64,000 nucleotides of DNA from an uncultured Lachnospiraceae bacterium (GCA_910577175.1 CAJTLU010000001.1:186001-250000); one strand, 5' to 3'. Positions 24,527 through 34,577 are shown, counted from the stretch's first letter. Translations and numbers: made by a program. Notes: generated by a model from the sequence alone, not told the origin.

Positions 24527-26263
24527 ATGAAACTAATTGCAAGATATTGCAGACCGTATGCAGGACGGATGCTGTTTGGTTTTCTGATTAAGATTGCAGG
24601 AACCTTTGCAGACCTCGGGTTGCCATGGGTTTTGTCTTACATATTGGACGAGGTGGTACCGCTTGGTGAAATCAGGCCGGTACTTTACTGGGGCGCCGTT
24701 ATGCTGTTTCTTGCCATTGCAGCAAGGTATTGCAATATCTGGGCAAACCGGAAGGCGTCGTTAGTTGCAAGTGACGTAACCCGTGCGGTGCGTCACGATT
24801 TATTTGTAAAAACCATGGGACTTTCGGGAAGCCAGACGGACCGTCTGCATATTCCTTCCCTGATTTCCCGTATGACTTCAGATACATATAATATTCATCA
24901 GATGGTAGGAATGATGCAGCGGCTTGGCGTGCGCGCTCCTATTATTTTGCTTGGCGGAATTATCATAACCTTTACGATGGAGCCGGTTCTGACCCTTGTG
25001 CTGGTCGTTCTTCTGCCGGTTCTCGGCGGGCTGATTTTCTATATTTCGGGGAAAGGCATTCCGCTCTATAAAAAGGTGCAGGCGGCTGTGGATTCCATGG
25101 TACGCATTATGCGTGAAAATATTTCCGGTATCCGCGTCATTAAGGCGCTTTCCAAGACCGAATATGAGAAAGCCCGTTTTGCCCATGCCAGTGAGGACAC
25201 GGTAGAACGTGAGCTTCATGCAGGACATGTGATGGCGCTGTCCGGTCCTGTGATCAGCCTGCTGCTGAACATCGGATTAACGCTTGTGGTGGTGGCAGGA
25301 GCCTACCGGGTAAATTCCGGCGCCAGTGAGCCGGGTAAAATCGTGGCATTTCTGTCTTACTTTACCATGATTCTGAATGCAGTGATTATGATTAACCGTA
25401 TTTTTGTCGTAGCTTCTAAGGCAACGGCGTCTGCAGACCGTATCGAAGAGGTATTAGGCGCGCCGGAGGAGCTTTTGCTGCAGCAGGGAGAAGAGACCGG
25501 GGCACAAAGGGAAAATGTGCCGCATGTCGAGTTCCGGGGCGTTTCCTTTGGCTATCATGCGGGAGCCGGGGAACGGGAGAAGTATTGTATACAGGACATT
25601 TCGTTTTCCCTGCGCCATGGGGAAAGCCTTGGTATTATCGGTGCTACGGGAAGCGGAAAGACGACGCTTTTGAATCTTTTGATGCGTTTTTATGATGTAA
25701 CGGAGGGACAGATTCTGGTAGACGGACAGGACATACGCGAGATACCGCCGGAGGAGCTCCGGAGCCGTTTTGGAGTGGTATTCCAGAATGACGTGGTGTT
25801 CGCGGATACCTTACAGGAGAATATTTCCTTTGGCAGACAGCTCGGTGACGAGGAGGTGTCGGTTGCCGCGGAATGTGCGCTCGCGGCGGGCTTTATCCGG
25901 GAAAAGGAGGACGGGTTCCTCCATAAAGCGGCAATTAAGGGCGCAGACCTTTCCGGCGGGCAAAGACAGCGGCTTTTGGTGGCAAGGGCACTTGCCGGGA
26001 TGCCGGAGCTTCTTTTGTTAGACGATGCGTCTTCGGCGTTAGATTACCGTACAGATGCAGATATCCGGAAAAATATCAGGGAGCAGTATGCCGACACGAC
26101 AACGATTCTGGTAGCACAGAGAGCTTCTTCGGTCATGCAGATGACCCATATTCTGGTTCTTGAGGAGGGCATGTGTATCGGGTACGGAACCCACGAGGAG
26201 CTGATGCAGCAGTGTGCGGTGTACCGGGAGATAGCAGAGCTTCAAATGGGCGATGTAGAGTAA
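24527..26263 (+). CDS. Heterodimeric ABC exporter, subunit with degenerate Walker B
   Basis: 578 residues: six membrane helices then an ATPase domain. Walker A GATGSGKTT (around 372) and signature LSGGQRQRL (around 475) are canonical, but Walker B reads LLLLDDASSALD: the catalytic Glu is Asp, and the usual His of the H-loop region is a Gln (LVAQRASS). Both are marks of the non-hydrolysing site in heterodimeric exporters such as BmrCD, LmrCD and TM287/288. Its partner follows 13 bases downstream. Such pumps often export drugs or lipids; the cargo here is not known. Confidence 0.93.
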   Translation: MKLIARYCRPYAGRMLFGFLIKIAGTFADLGLPWVLSYILDEVVPLGEIRPVLYWGAVMLFLAIAARYCNIWANRKASLVASDVTRAVRHDLFVKTMGLSGSQTDRLHIPSLISRMTSDTYNIHQMVGMMQRLGVRAPIILLGGIIITFTMEPVLTLVLVVLLPVLGGLIFYISGKGIPLYKKVQAAVDSMVRIMRENISGIRVIKALSKTEYEKARFAHASEDTVERELHAGHVMALSGPVISLLLNIGLTLVVVAGAYRVNSGASEPGKIVAFLSYFTMILNAVIMINRIFVVASKATASADRIEEVLGAPEELLLQQGEETGAQRENVPHVEFRGVSFGYHAGAGEREKYCIQDISFSLRHGESLGIIGATGSGKTTLLNLLMRFYDVTEGQILVDGQDIREIPPEELRSRFGVVFQNDVVFADTLQENISFGRQLGDEEVSVAAECALAAGFIREKEDGFLHKAAIKGADLSGGQRQRLLVARALAGMPELLLLDDASSALDYRTDADIRKNIREQYADTTTILVAQRASSVMQMTHILVLEEGMCIGYGTHEELMQQCAVYREIAELQMGDVE

Positions 26264-26276
26264 GCGGAGGGCGAAG

Positions 26277-27995
26277 ATGAAACGATTGTTACGATATATG
26301 GCAAATTACAAATACCATCTGTGTCTGGCGCTGCTTCTGGCGCTTTCCAGTAATCTGTTCGCGCTGGTAGGGCCGATGCTTTCGGGAAAAGCAGTCAATG
26401 TAATTGCAGAGGGAAAGGGTGCCGTGGATTTTGGCATGGTATGGTACTATGCAGGAATTATGATTGTGTTTTATATTGTTTCTGCGGTGCTTTCGTATGT
26501 GTTATCCATTCTGATGCTGCATATTGCGCAGCGCCTTGCAGGACGTCTGCGGAAAGATTTGTTTGACCGTCTGCTGTCCCTGCCGACGGGATACTTTGAC
26601 CGGAATCAGGCAGGCGATATTATCAGCCGTGTTTCTTACGATATCGATGTAATCGCGACCTCGGTATCCAATGACTTTGTTCAGGTGGCGGCCAGCGTAG
26701 TTACGGTCGTAGGCTCGTTTGTTATGATGGTTGTGATTTCGCCAAAGCTTGTGCTTGTCATGTTTTTAATGATTCCACTTTCTGTATTTTATACGAGATA
26801 CATGGCAAAAAAGACGCGTCCTCTGTTCCGGAAGCGTTCGGCGAAGGCGGGAGAATTAAACGGTATGGTGGAAGAGCTGATTACGGGACAAAAAACAATT
26901 CAGGCATATGCGAGAGAAAAAGTAATGACGGAGCGCTTTGACATGAAAAATGAAGAGGCAGTCCGTGCATACTATGATGCAGATTATTACGGAAGCATTA
27001 TCGGACCTACCGTCAACTTCTTAAATAATTGCTCCCTGACGGTAGTAACGGTTGCAGGTGCTGTATTGTATCTGTTAAAGCAGCTCCTGTTAGGCGATAT
27101 TTCTTCCTTTGTATTGTATTCCAGAAAGCTTCTGGGGCCTTTTAACGAGCTTGCTAATATCGTCAGTGAAATCCAGTCGGCGCTTTCTGCGGCAGAGAGG
27201 GTGTTCCGTGTCATCGAGGAACCGACGGAAACGGAAGATGTATATGGTGCGGTTACGTTGGAGAATGTAAAGGGAAATGTGACAATGAAAAAGGTCTGCT
27301 TTTCTTATCTGCCGGAGAAGCCGGTTATCCATGACTGGTCCATGCAGGCAAAGGCAGGGGAGCTGGTAGCGATTGTTGGTCCGACCGGAGCCGGAAAAAC
27401 GACGATTATCAACCTTTTGATGCGTTTTTATGACCCGCAGAGCGGCGAAATCCGTGTGGATAATTATGAAAACCGTGAGATTACGATGAGGAGTCTCCGG
27501 GCATCTTATGCAATGGTGTTACAGGATACCTGGGTGTTTGAAGGAACAGTACATGAAAATATTGCATACGGCAGGGAAGGAGCAGGACGGGAGGAAGTGG
27601 TTGCAGCTGCAAAGGCGGCAGGTGTGCATGAGTTTGTAAAGCGTCTGCCGGACGGATATGATACGGTAATCACCGAGGACGGAGTAAATTTATCGAAGGG
27701 ACAGAAACAGCTTTTGACGATTGCGCGGGCAATGCTTTCCGAGGCAAAGATGCTGATTCTGGACGAGGCGACTTCCAATGTTGATACAAGAACAGAACTC
27801 AGAATCCGTGAAGCAATGTTAAAGCTGATGCAGGGAAAAACCTGTTTTGTAATTGCACATCGCCTTTCCACAATCCAGAATGCCGACCGGATTATTGTCG
27901 TAAACGGGGGAAAAATCGAAGAAAGCGGCACCCATGCGGAGCTAATGGAAAAACAAGGGTTTTATTATAAACTTTATGCTTCACAGTTCCGTTAA
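26277..27995 (+). CDS. Heterodimeric ABC exporter, subunit with active Walker B
   Basis: 572 residues with six membrane helices and an ATPase domain. Walker A GPTGAGKTT, Walker B MLILDEATSN with the catalytic Glu, and H-loop FVIAHRLST are intact, but the signature motif is LSKGQ instead of LSGGQ. In a heterodimer this LSKGQ faces the degenerate Walker B of the upstream subunit, so one ATP site is fully canonical and the other is doubly altered, exactly as in asymmetric exporters. ATG follows GCGGAGGGCGAAG. Confidence 0.94.
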   Translation: MKRLLRYMANYKYHLCLALLLALSSNLFALVGPMLSGKAVNVIAEGKGAVDFGMVWYYAGIMIVFYIVSAVLSYVLSILMLHIAQRLAGRLRKDLFDRLLSLPTGYFDRNQAGDIISRVSYDIDVIATSVSNDFVQVAASVVTVVGSFVMMVVISPKLVLVMFLMIPLSVFYTRYMAKKTRPLFRKRSAKAGELNGMVEELITGQKTIQAYAREKVMTERFDMKNEEAVRAYYDADYYGSIIGPTVNFLNNCSLTVVTVAGAVLYLLKQLLLGDISSFVLYSRKLLGPFNELANIVSEIQSALSAAERVFRVIEEPTETEDVYGAVTLENVKGNVTMKKVCFSYLPEKPVIHDWSMQAKAGELVAIVGPTGAGKTTIINLLMRFYDPQSGEIRVDNYENREITMRSLRASYAMVLQDTWVFEGTVHENIAYGREGAGREEVVAAAKAAGVHEFVKRLPDGYDTVITEDGVNLSKGQKQLLTIARAMLSEAKMLILDEATSNVDTRTELRIREAMLKLMQGKTCFVIAHRLSTIQNADRIIVVNGGKIEESGTHAELMEKQGFYYKLYASQFR

Positions 27996-28008
27996 ATTGT
28001 GGTAAAAT
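27980..28008 (+). promoter_or_regulatory. Promoter of the YesL-like/glgB group
   Basis: TTCACA (27980-27985), 17 bases, TAAAAT (28003-28008), with TGG directly before the -10 box. It overlaps the end of the ABC exporter gene. Confidence 0.75.
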
Positions 28009-28094
28009 AGACGCGAAGGAAGAGAACAGGTCACAGGATAAAGTGCGCTTAGGGGAACACGGCGGCTGTGGGCGTCATAAGGAAGGATAGGATT

Positions 28095-28877
28095 ATGAGC
28101 GGTTTTTTTAACGTAGACAATAAGTTTTTCACGGCTATGGGCAAGCTGTTCGATTTGTTTGTTCTTGGCATAATGTGGCTTTTGTGTTCCGTAGGCGGCA
28201 TATTATTCGGAGGCTATCTGATTGGCTCAGGACTCGTGCAGTGGGGAAATGGCTGGGACATAGGGCGGCTTTTATTCGTTGTCGTCATGGTAATTTCCCT
28301 TTTGCTGATTCTTGCGACCGGTCCTGCAAGTACGGCGTTTTATTATGCGGTTGTCAAGGTTGTCCGGAGGGAGCGCAGCTATATTTTAAAGGAGTTCCTG
28401 CGCTCGTTTAAGTTAAATTTTAAGCAGGGCGTAATCGTGATGCTGGTTTATAGTATTTTTTTGCTGCTGATGTATTTTAATATGGATTATGCAGTCCAGC
28501 TGACAAAGGAAGGTTCCAAATATGGCAGCGTGATGTACGGTGTATTTATTGCGTTAGCGCTTCTTTTATTATTTACGGTATTGTATATTTTCCCACTGCT
28601 GTCCCGCTTTACGGTAACGATAAAGCATTTATTTAAGTGGGCGTTTTTTTTGGCGTTCCGGCATCTGCCATCGACACTTCTGCTGCTTGTTCTATTTGTG
28701 GCAACGGCGGTGATGATGTATTTTTCATTTATGTACATGCCGTTTCTGGTTTTGTTTCTTCCGGGAATCTATACGCTGGTTGCGTCGTTTCCGATTGAAA
28801 AAATATTGAAAAAGTATATGCCGAAAGAAGAGGAAGAAGACGACGAGTCAGGGATTGACCGTTGGTATAATGAGTAA
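28095..28877 (+). CDS. YesL-like membrane protein (DUF624)
   Basis: 260 residues from the ATG after GGAAGGATAGGATT; the upstream GTG at 28068 has no ribosome site. Five or six hydrophobic segments, with the N-terminal block FFNVDNKFFTAMGKLFDL and GIMWLLCSVGG typical of the YesL/DUF624 family. In Bacillus, YesL is encoded with sugar-uptake genes. The C-terminus is an acidic stretch (KEEEEDDESG). The gene precedes glgB by 15 bases and has its own promoter, so a link to carbohydrate storage is possible. Confidence 0.85.
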   Translation: MSGFFNVDNKFFTAMGKLFDLFVLGIMWLLCSVGGILFGGYLIGSGLVQWGNGWDIGRLLFVVVMVISLLLILATGPASTAFYYAVVKVVRRERSYILKEFLRSFKLNFKQGVIVMLVYSIFLLLMYFNMDYAVQLTKEGSKYGSVMYGVFIALALLLLFTVLYIFPLLSRFTVTIKHLFKWAFFLAFRHLPSTLLLLVLFVATAVMMYFSFMYMPFLVLFLPGIYTLVASFPIEKILKKYMPKEEEEDDESGIDRWYNE

Positions 28878-28892
28878 AAACAGGAGGGTTCT

Positions 28893-31451
28893 ATGGAGAA
28901 AAAATTATTTGATATGATGCAGTGGGGAAGGATTGAGGGAGTTGTTTATGCAGAAGAGGATAAGCCGTATGAGTTTTTAGGCGTACACGAGCAGGATGGC
29001 GGAAGTCTGGTACAGGCATACTTTCCGGATGCCCGCGCGGTGAGTGTGGTTACCGGGAAAGAGGAAACTCCGATGGAGCGCGTGGACGAGTCAGGATTTT
29101 ATGCGGCGTATTTTACAAAAAAGAAGCTTGAGGCATATCATTACCGTGTTGCTTATGATGACGGGGAGATAATGGCGGAGGATATTTACCGGTTTGCGCC
29201 GACGATTTCCGAAGAAGAAATGGAACTGTTCTCCAAGGGGATTCATTATACGGTATATCAGATGCTGGGAGCGCATCCGATGACGGTGGACGGAGTGAGA
29301 GGCGTGCGTTTTGCGGTCTGGGCGCCGAATGCGGTGAGGGTCAGCGTAGTTGGCGACTTTAATTTCTGGGATGGCAGAAGGATGCCGATGCACCGCCATG
29401 AAAAATATGGCATTTTTGAACTGTTTGTGCCGGGCTTAAAGCCGGGTGACATCTATAAATATGAGCTGAAGGTAAAGGGCGGTCTTACGGTACTGAAGGC
29501 GGACCCGTATGCGTCTGCAGCGGAGAAGCGTCCGAATACGGCTTCGGTAGTGTCGGATTCTTCTTCCTTTGTATGGAAGGATGAGGAGTGGCAGCGGCAG
29601 AAGAAAACCGAAGACAGCAAGGAAAAGCCGATGTCGGTATATGAGATGCATTTAGGCTCCTTTAAGAAGCCGAAGGAAGAGGACGGAAGCTTTTATAATT
29701 ACCGTGAGCTTGCGGTAATGACGGCAGAATATGTAAAGCAGATGGGCTATACCCATATTGAACTGCTTCCGGTGATGGAGCATCCGTTTGACGGCTCCTG
29801 GGGCTACCAGGTGACAGGCTATTATGCACCGACGGCGCGTTACGGGAAGCCGGAGGATTTTAAGTTTTTTGTAAATTACATGCATGAGAACGGCATTGGT
29901 GTGATTCTGGACTGGGTTCCGGCACATTTCCCACGGGATACGTTCGGGCTGGCGGCGTTTGACGGGACATTCCTTTATGAGCATAAGGACCCGAGACAGG
30001 GGAGCCACCCGCATTGGGGAACCTTGATTTTTAATTACGGAAGACCGCAGGTGTCAAATTTCCTGATTGCAAATGCGCTGTATTGGGCGGAGGAGTTCCA
30101 TGCGGACGGTATCCGTATCGACGCGGTTGCATCAATGTTATATCTGGACTACGGGAAAAAGGACGGCGAGTGGATTGCAAACCGGTACGGCGGAAAAGAA
30201 AACCTGGAAGCAATCGAACTGTTCCGGCATATGAATTCTATTATGAAAAAGAGGAATCCGGGCGTTATGATGATTGCCGAGGAGTCTACGGCGTGGCCGA
30301 TGGTAACCGGCGAGGTAGAAGATGGCGGTCTTGGGTTCGACTATAAATGGAATATGGGCTGGATGAATGATTTCACCAATTATATGAAGACAGACCCGAT
30401 TTATAGGAGCGGGAACCAGGGGGCGCTTACATTCAGTATTATGTATGCGTACAGTGAAAACTTTATGCTGGTGCTTTCCCATGATGAGGTCGTACATGGA
30501 AAGTGTTCCATGATTAACAAGATGCCGGGCAGCTATGAGCAGAAGTTTGCAAATCTGCGTGCGGCATATGCCTATATGATGATGCACCCGGGGAAAAAGC
30601 TTTTGTTTATGGGACAGGATTTTGGACAGTTTTCCGAGTGGAGCGAGGCAAAGAGCCTGGAGTGGGAGCTGACAGAGGAGTATGAGGTTCACCGCAAAAT
30701 GCAGATGTATTACAAGGCGTTGAATCATTTTTATAAAGGGAACCCGGCGCTTTATGAAGCAGACTACAATACGGAAGGCTTTGAGTGGATTGACTGCATG
30801 GATGCCCAGCGGAGTATTATTACCTTCTTAAGGTGTTCTAAGAAGAAAAAACAGCAGCTTCTGGTTGTCTGCAATTTTATTCCGGTAACGCAGACGGATT
30901 ACAGGGTTGGCGTACCGTTTGCCGGAAAGTTCAAGGAAATCTTTAACAGCGATGCTGTGGAATTTGGCGGCGAGGGAAGCGGTAATCCGCGTGTAAAGCA
31001 GTCAAAGCCGGTGAATTGGAATAACCGTGATAATTCGATTGAGATTACGGTTCCGGGACTTTCGGTGCTTGTGTTCTCCTGTGAAGAGGAAGAACCGAAG
31101 AAGAAGGCACCTGTAAAGCGGGGCGCGAAGGCAAAGGAACAGGAAAAGCCGGAAGCAAAAGCGCCTGCAAAGGCAAAGCGCAGCGGAAAGCCAAAAGCAG
31201 AAGAAAAGGAAGAAGCAGAGGAACTGCCAAAGACAGAAGTACAGCCAAAGGAAGAAGCACAGCCGGAGGAAAAGGAAGTAAAAGAGACGGAAAAGCATAG
31301 CGGAAAGGCAGAGACAGAAGAAGCACAGCCGGTGGCAGAGAAAAAGCCTGGGACGGAAGCAAAGCCGAAGGCAGAAGCAAAGAAAAAGCCGGCGCCGGGA
31401 AAGAAGTCTGCGAAGCGTGGAAAGAAGTCAACAAAGAAGAAAACGAAATAA
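28893..31451 (+). CDS. glgB: Glycogen branching enzyme with charged C-terminal tail
   Basis: 852 residues, about 120 to 200 more than usual. GlgB creates alpha-1,6 branches in glycogen. Order: an N-terminal domain, a CBM48 domain (GVRFAVWAPNAVRVSVVGDF), the GH13 barrel with nucleophile in DGIRIDAV (around 409), acid/base in MIAEEST (around 462) and SHDEVVHGK (around 529), then the C-terminal all-beta domain ending near 731. After that, about 120 residues consist almost only of Lys, Glu, Ala, Pro and Thr, the last 25 strongly basic (KKSAKRGKKSTKKKTK). This tail is not part of the branching fold. It looks disordered and may bind polyanions or change localisation; that is inference. Confidence 0.95.
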   Translation: MEKKLFDMMQWGRIEGVVYAEEDKPYEFLGVHEQDGGSLVQAYFPDARAVSVVTGKEETPMERVDESGFYAAYFTKKKLEAYHYRVAYDDGEIMAEDIYRFAPTISEEEMELFSKGIHYTVYQMLGAHPMTVDGVRGVRFAVWAPNAVRVSVVGDFNFWDGRRMPMHRHEKYGIFELFVPGLKPGDIYKYELKVKGGLTVLKADPYASAAEKRPNTASVVSDSSSFVWKDEEWQRQKKTEDSKEKPMSVYEMHLGSFKKPKEEDGSFYNYRELAVMTAEYVKQMGYTHIELLPVMEHPFDGSWGYQVTGYYAPTARYGKPEDFKFFVNYMHENGIGVILDWVPAHFPRDTFGLAAFDGTFLYEHKDPRQGSHPHWGTLIFNYGRPQVSNFLIANALYWAEEFHADGIRIDAVASMLYLDYGKKDGEWIANRYGGKENLEAIELFRHMNSIMKKRNPGVMMIAEESTAWPMVTGEVEDGGLGFDYKWNMGWMNDFTNYMKTDPIYRSGNQGALTFSIMYAYSENFMLVLSHDEVVHGKCSMINKMPGSYEQKFANLRAAYAYMMMHPGKKLLFMGQDFGQFSEWSEAKSLEWELTEEYEVHRKMQMYYKALNHFYKGNPALYEADYNTEGFEWIDCMDAQRSIITFLRCSKKKKQQLLVVCNFIPVTQTDYRVGVPFAGKFKEIFNSDAVEFGGEGSGNPRVKQSKPVNWNNRDNSIEITVPGLSVLVFSCEEEEPKKKAPVKRGAKAKEQEKPEAKAPAKAKRSGKPKAEEKEEAEELPKTEVQPKEEAQPEEKEVKETEKHSGKAETEEAQPVAEKKPGTEAKPKAEAKKKPAPGKKSAKRGKKSTKKKTK

Positions 31452-31475
31452 AATAAGAAGTAGGAGGAACAAAAG

Positions 31476-32333
31476 ATGAGCTGGGTTTTTTTGGAGGCAC
31501 CGGCGGAATCCGGCGCGGATGCGCTGGCAGCATTCTGGGATGTAGCATGGCCAAAGCTGTTTAGTTTTGGAAAAACATTGCTGATTGCCATTCTGATTTG
31601 GATTATTGGAAAGAAGCTTATTAAGTTTGTTCTAAAGCTGACAAAGCGTGCCTTAGAGCGTGCTAAGGTAGACGACGGCGTGCAAAGCTTTTTGATGTCC
31701 CTGCTCCGGATTGTACTGCATGGCGTATTGATTGTGATGCTTGCCGGTACGGTGGGCATTGAAACCGGTTCGGTGATTGCGCTGCTCGGTTCTGCAGGAC
31801 TGACAATCGGTCTTGCCTTACAGGGGGGCTTATCGAACTTTGCCGGCGGAGTCCTGATTTTACTTCTGAAGCCGTTTAAGGTTGGAGATTATATTGTGGC
31901 AAACGGAATGGAAGGCGTTGTAGCCGGCGTTGATATTTTTTATACAAAGCTGCATACTGGCGACAATCGTGTCGTAATGCTTCCGAACGGGGCGCTTTCG
32001 AACAGCAATATCGTAAATGTCACACAGGAGCCGGTCCGCCGCGTGGATCTGGTAGCGTCGGTTGCCTATGAAAGTGATATCCAGCTGGTAAAACGCCTGC
32101 TGTTTGAGCTGGGCTCCGGCTCGGAATATTCCTTTGAGGATGAGGCGCATCCGGTCCAGGTGTATGTCGATACCTACGGCGACAGCGCAATCAACCTCGG
32201 AGTGCGGTTCTGGGTAAAGTCGGAGGATTACTGGGCTGCAAAATGGGAAGCAAACGAAAAGATGAAAGAGGTATTTGATCAGAACCGGATTAGTATTCCG
32301 TACAATCAGCTTGATGTTATGATAAAAAAGTAA
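31476..32333 (+). CDS. Small-conductance mechanosensitive channel, MscS family
   Basis: 285 residues, the size of the basic MscS core. It opens under membrane tension to release solutes in osmotic downshock. Three membrane helices: about 23-45, 65-85 and the pore helix, with LGSAGLTIGLALQGGLSNFAGG giving the Gly/Ala-rich TM3 pattern. The beta domain begins KPFKVGDYIVANG and contains LPNGALSNSNIVN. The start ATG follows AGTAGGAGGAACAAAAG. It lies 24 bases after glgB. Confidence 0.94.
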   Translation: MSWVFLEAPAESGADALAAFWDVAWPKLFSFGKTLLIAILIWIIGKKLIKFVLKLTKRALERAKVDDGVQSFLMSLLRIVLHGVLIVMLAGTVGIETGSVIALLGSAGLTIGLALQGGLSNFAGGVLILLLKPFKVGDYIVANGMEGVVAGVDIFYTKLHTGDNRVVMLPNGALSNSNIVNVTQEPVRRVDLVASVAYESDIQLVKRLLFELGSGSEYSFEDEAHPVQVYVDTYGDSAINLGVRFWVKSEDYWAAKWEANEKMKEVFDQNRISIPYNQLDVMIKK

Positions 32334-32370
32334 GAAGGCAGGAATAACAAGACGAGGGAGAATTACTGGT

Positions 32371-34479
32371 ATGTCAGATAAGGTAACTGAAATATTCGGA
32401 ATCGATGTGTTTAATGAAACCGTCATGGCAGAGCGTCTTCCGAAAAAGACATTTGCCGCATTAAAGAAAACGATTGAAAATGGGGAGGAGTTGGATGCAC
32501 AGGTTGCGGAAGTCGTTGCAAATGCGATGAAGGACTGGGCGATTGAAAAGGGCGCTACCCATTATTCCCATTGGTTCCAGCCGATGACCGGCATTACTGC
32601 GGAAAAGCACGACGCATTTATTACGCCGGCGCCGGGCGGCAAGGTTATCATGGAGTTTTCCGGAAAGGAGCTCATAAAAGGGGAACCGGATGCCTCCAGT
32701 TTCCCATCCGGTGGTCTTCGGGCTACCTTTGAGGCACGAGGCTATACGGCATGGGACTGCACCTCTCCGGCATTTGTGCGCGAGGATGCGGCAGGGGTTA
32801 CGCTTTGCATACCGACGGCATTCTGTTCCTATACGGGAGAAGCGCTTGATAAGAAAATACCGCTGCTGCGTTCGATGGAGGCGCTGAATGTGCAGGTACT
32901 CCGCATCCTGAAGCTGTTCGGGCATGAGGAGGTAGGCAGTATTTCCTGTTCGGTGGGACCGGAGCAGGAATATTTTCTCGTAGACCGTGAAAAGTACCTA
33001 AAAAGAAAGGACCTTATCTTTACCGGCCGCACTCTGTTCGGGGCGATGCCGCCAAAGGGACAGGAGATGGACGACCATTACTTTGGTACGCTGAAGGAAA
33101 AGGTTGCGTCCTATATGAAGGAGCTGAACATCGAGCTTTGGAAGCTTGGAATCATGGCAAAGACCCAGCACAATGAGGCAGCGCCGGCACAGCATGAGCT
33201 GGCTCCGATTTTTGATAGTGCAAACATTGCCACCGACCATAACCAGCTTGTAATGGAGTGTATGAAGAAGATTGCAAAGCGGCACGGTATGGAGTGCCTG
33301 CTGCATGAAAAGCCGTTTGCCGGGGTAAACGGTTCGGGCAAGCATAATAACTGGTCGATGGTTACGGATACCGGGGAAAACCTTCTCCGTCCGGGGAAAA
33401 AGCCGCATGAGAATATCCAGTTCCTTTTATTTCTTTCCGCAATCTTAAAGGCGGTGGACGAGAACGCGGAGCTGCTGCGCTGTTCCGCCTCCTGTCCGGG
33501 AAACGATTACCGGCTTGGGGGAAACGAGGCTCCGCCTGCGATTGTTTCCGTCTTTTTAGGAGAGCAGTTAGAGGATGTCCTGGCACAGATTAAGGAAAAC
33601 GGTGTGGCAACCGAGGTAATCCAGGGCGGGAAGCTGAATACCGGCGTACATACCCTGCCGGAGTTAAAGAAGGATGCCACGGACCGCAACCGCACGTCCC
33701 CGTTTGCTTTTACCGGGAATAAATTCGAGTTCCGCACCGTCGGTTCCTCGATGTCCATTGCGGATGTCAATTCGGTGTTAAATACGATTGTTGCCGAGGC
33801 GCTGTGCCAGTTTGCTGATGAGCTGGAGCAGGCAGAGGAGTTTGATTCTGCCGTAAAGGAGCTGATTGCAAGAAATGTCAGGGAACACGAGCGGATTGTC
33901 TTTAGCGGTAACGGCTATTCCGAGGAGTGGGTGAAGGAGGCAGAAAGAAGAGGGCTGCCGAACGTCCGCTCTATGGTGGAGGCAATTCCGGCACTAGTAA
34001 GTGACAAGACGATTGCGCTGTTTGAAAAGCATAAGGTGCTGTCCGCCGCGGAGCTGCATTCCCGTGCGGAAATCAGCTATGAGATATACTCAAAGGCAGT
34101 CAACATCGAGGCAAGGACAATGATTGACATGGCGGCGAAGCAGTACATTCCGGCAGTTATCCAGTATACAACGGAGCTTGCAAACTCGATTAACACAATC
34201 CGGACGGCAGTACCGGAGGCTGATGTTTCGGTACAGACTTCTATGCTGCAGGAGATTTCCGAGCTGCTGGTAAAGGCAAGGGCGGCACAAAAGACGCTTG
34301 AGGTCCGTGTAGAAGAAGCGGCAGGTAAAGCAGAAGGAAAAGAGCAAGGTCTTTATTTCCGGATGCAGGTTGTCCCGGCAATGGAGGCGCTCCGCGCCCC
34401 GGTGGATAAGCTTGAGATGCTTGTGGCAAAGAATGCATGGCCGGTGCCAAGCTATGGGGATTTGCTGTTCGAGCAGTGA
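32371..34479 (+). CDS. glnN: Glutamine synthetase type III
   Basis: 702 residues, the length of GSIII, much longer than the 440-470 of GSI. It makes glutamine from glutamate, ammonia and ATP. Catalytic-core motifs are recognisable: VGPEQEYFLVD, AQHELAPIFDSAN and NKFEFRTVGSS, with the GSIII-specific N-terminal extension. The family is typical of Bacteroides, cyanobacteria and gut clostridia. ATG follows GAGGGAGAATTACTGGT. A stable terminator at 34518-34559 closes the gene. Confidence 0.96.
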   Translation: MSDKVTEIFGIDVFNETVMAERLPKKTFAALKKTIENGEELDAQVAEVVANAMKDWAIEKGATHYSHWFQPMTGITAEKHDAFITPAPGGKVIMEFSGKELIKGEPDASSFPSGGLRATFEARGYTAWDCTSPAFVREDAAGVTLCIPTAFCSYTGEALDKKIPLLRSMEALNVQVLRILKLFGHEEVGSISCSVGPEQEYFLVDREKYLKRKDLIFTGRTLFGAMPPKGQEMDDHYFGTLKEKVASYMKELNIELWKLGIMAKTQHNEAAPAQHELAPIFDSANIATDHNQLVMECMKKIAKRHGMECLLHEKPFAGVNGSGKHNNWSMVTDTGENLLRPGKKPHENIQFLLFLSAILKAVDENAELLRCSASCPGNDYRLGGNEAPPAIVSVFLGEQLEDVLAQIKENGVATEVIQGGKLNTGVHTLPELKKDATDRNRTSPFAFTGNKFEFRTVGSSMSIADVNSVLNTIVAEALCQFADELEQAEEFDSAVKELIARNVREHERIVFSGNGYSEEWVKEAERRGLPNVRSMVEAIPALVSDKTIALFEKHKVLSAAELHSRAEISYEIYSKAVNIEARTMIDMAAKQYIPAVIQYTTELANSINTIRTAVPEADVSVQTSMLQEISELLVKARAAQKTLEVRVEEAAGKAEGKEQGLYFRMQVVPAMEALRAPVDKLEMLVAKNAWPVPSYGDLLFEQ

Positions 34480-34517
34480 GGCTTTGTTAAAATATGGATT
34501 TTTGATAGTATGAAAAA

Positions 34518-34559
34518 CAGCGGGTAATCCGGAAATTTTCCGGGCGGCCCGCTGCTTTT
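34518..34559 (+). terminator. Terminator after the glutamine synthetase gene
   Basis: Outer stem CAGCGGG (34518-34524)/CCCGCTG (34548-34554) with an inner CCGGAAA/TTTCCGG stem, then CTTTT. Confidence 0.85.
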
Positions 34560-34577
34560 GCGTGTATTGTTCCGGTG

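Noticed and set aside
30899..31759. 286-codon minus-strand frame over the glgB tail
   Set aside because: Antisense of the Lys/Glu-rich tail, giving only Ser/Phe-rich low-complexity text, and it runs into the MscS gene.
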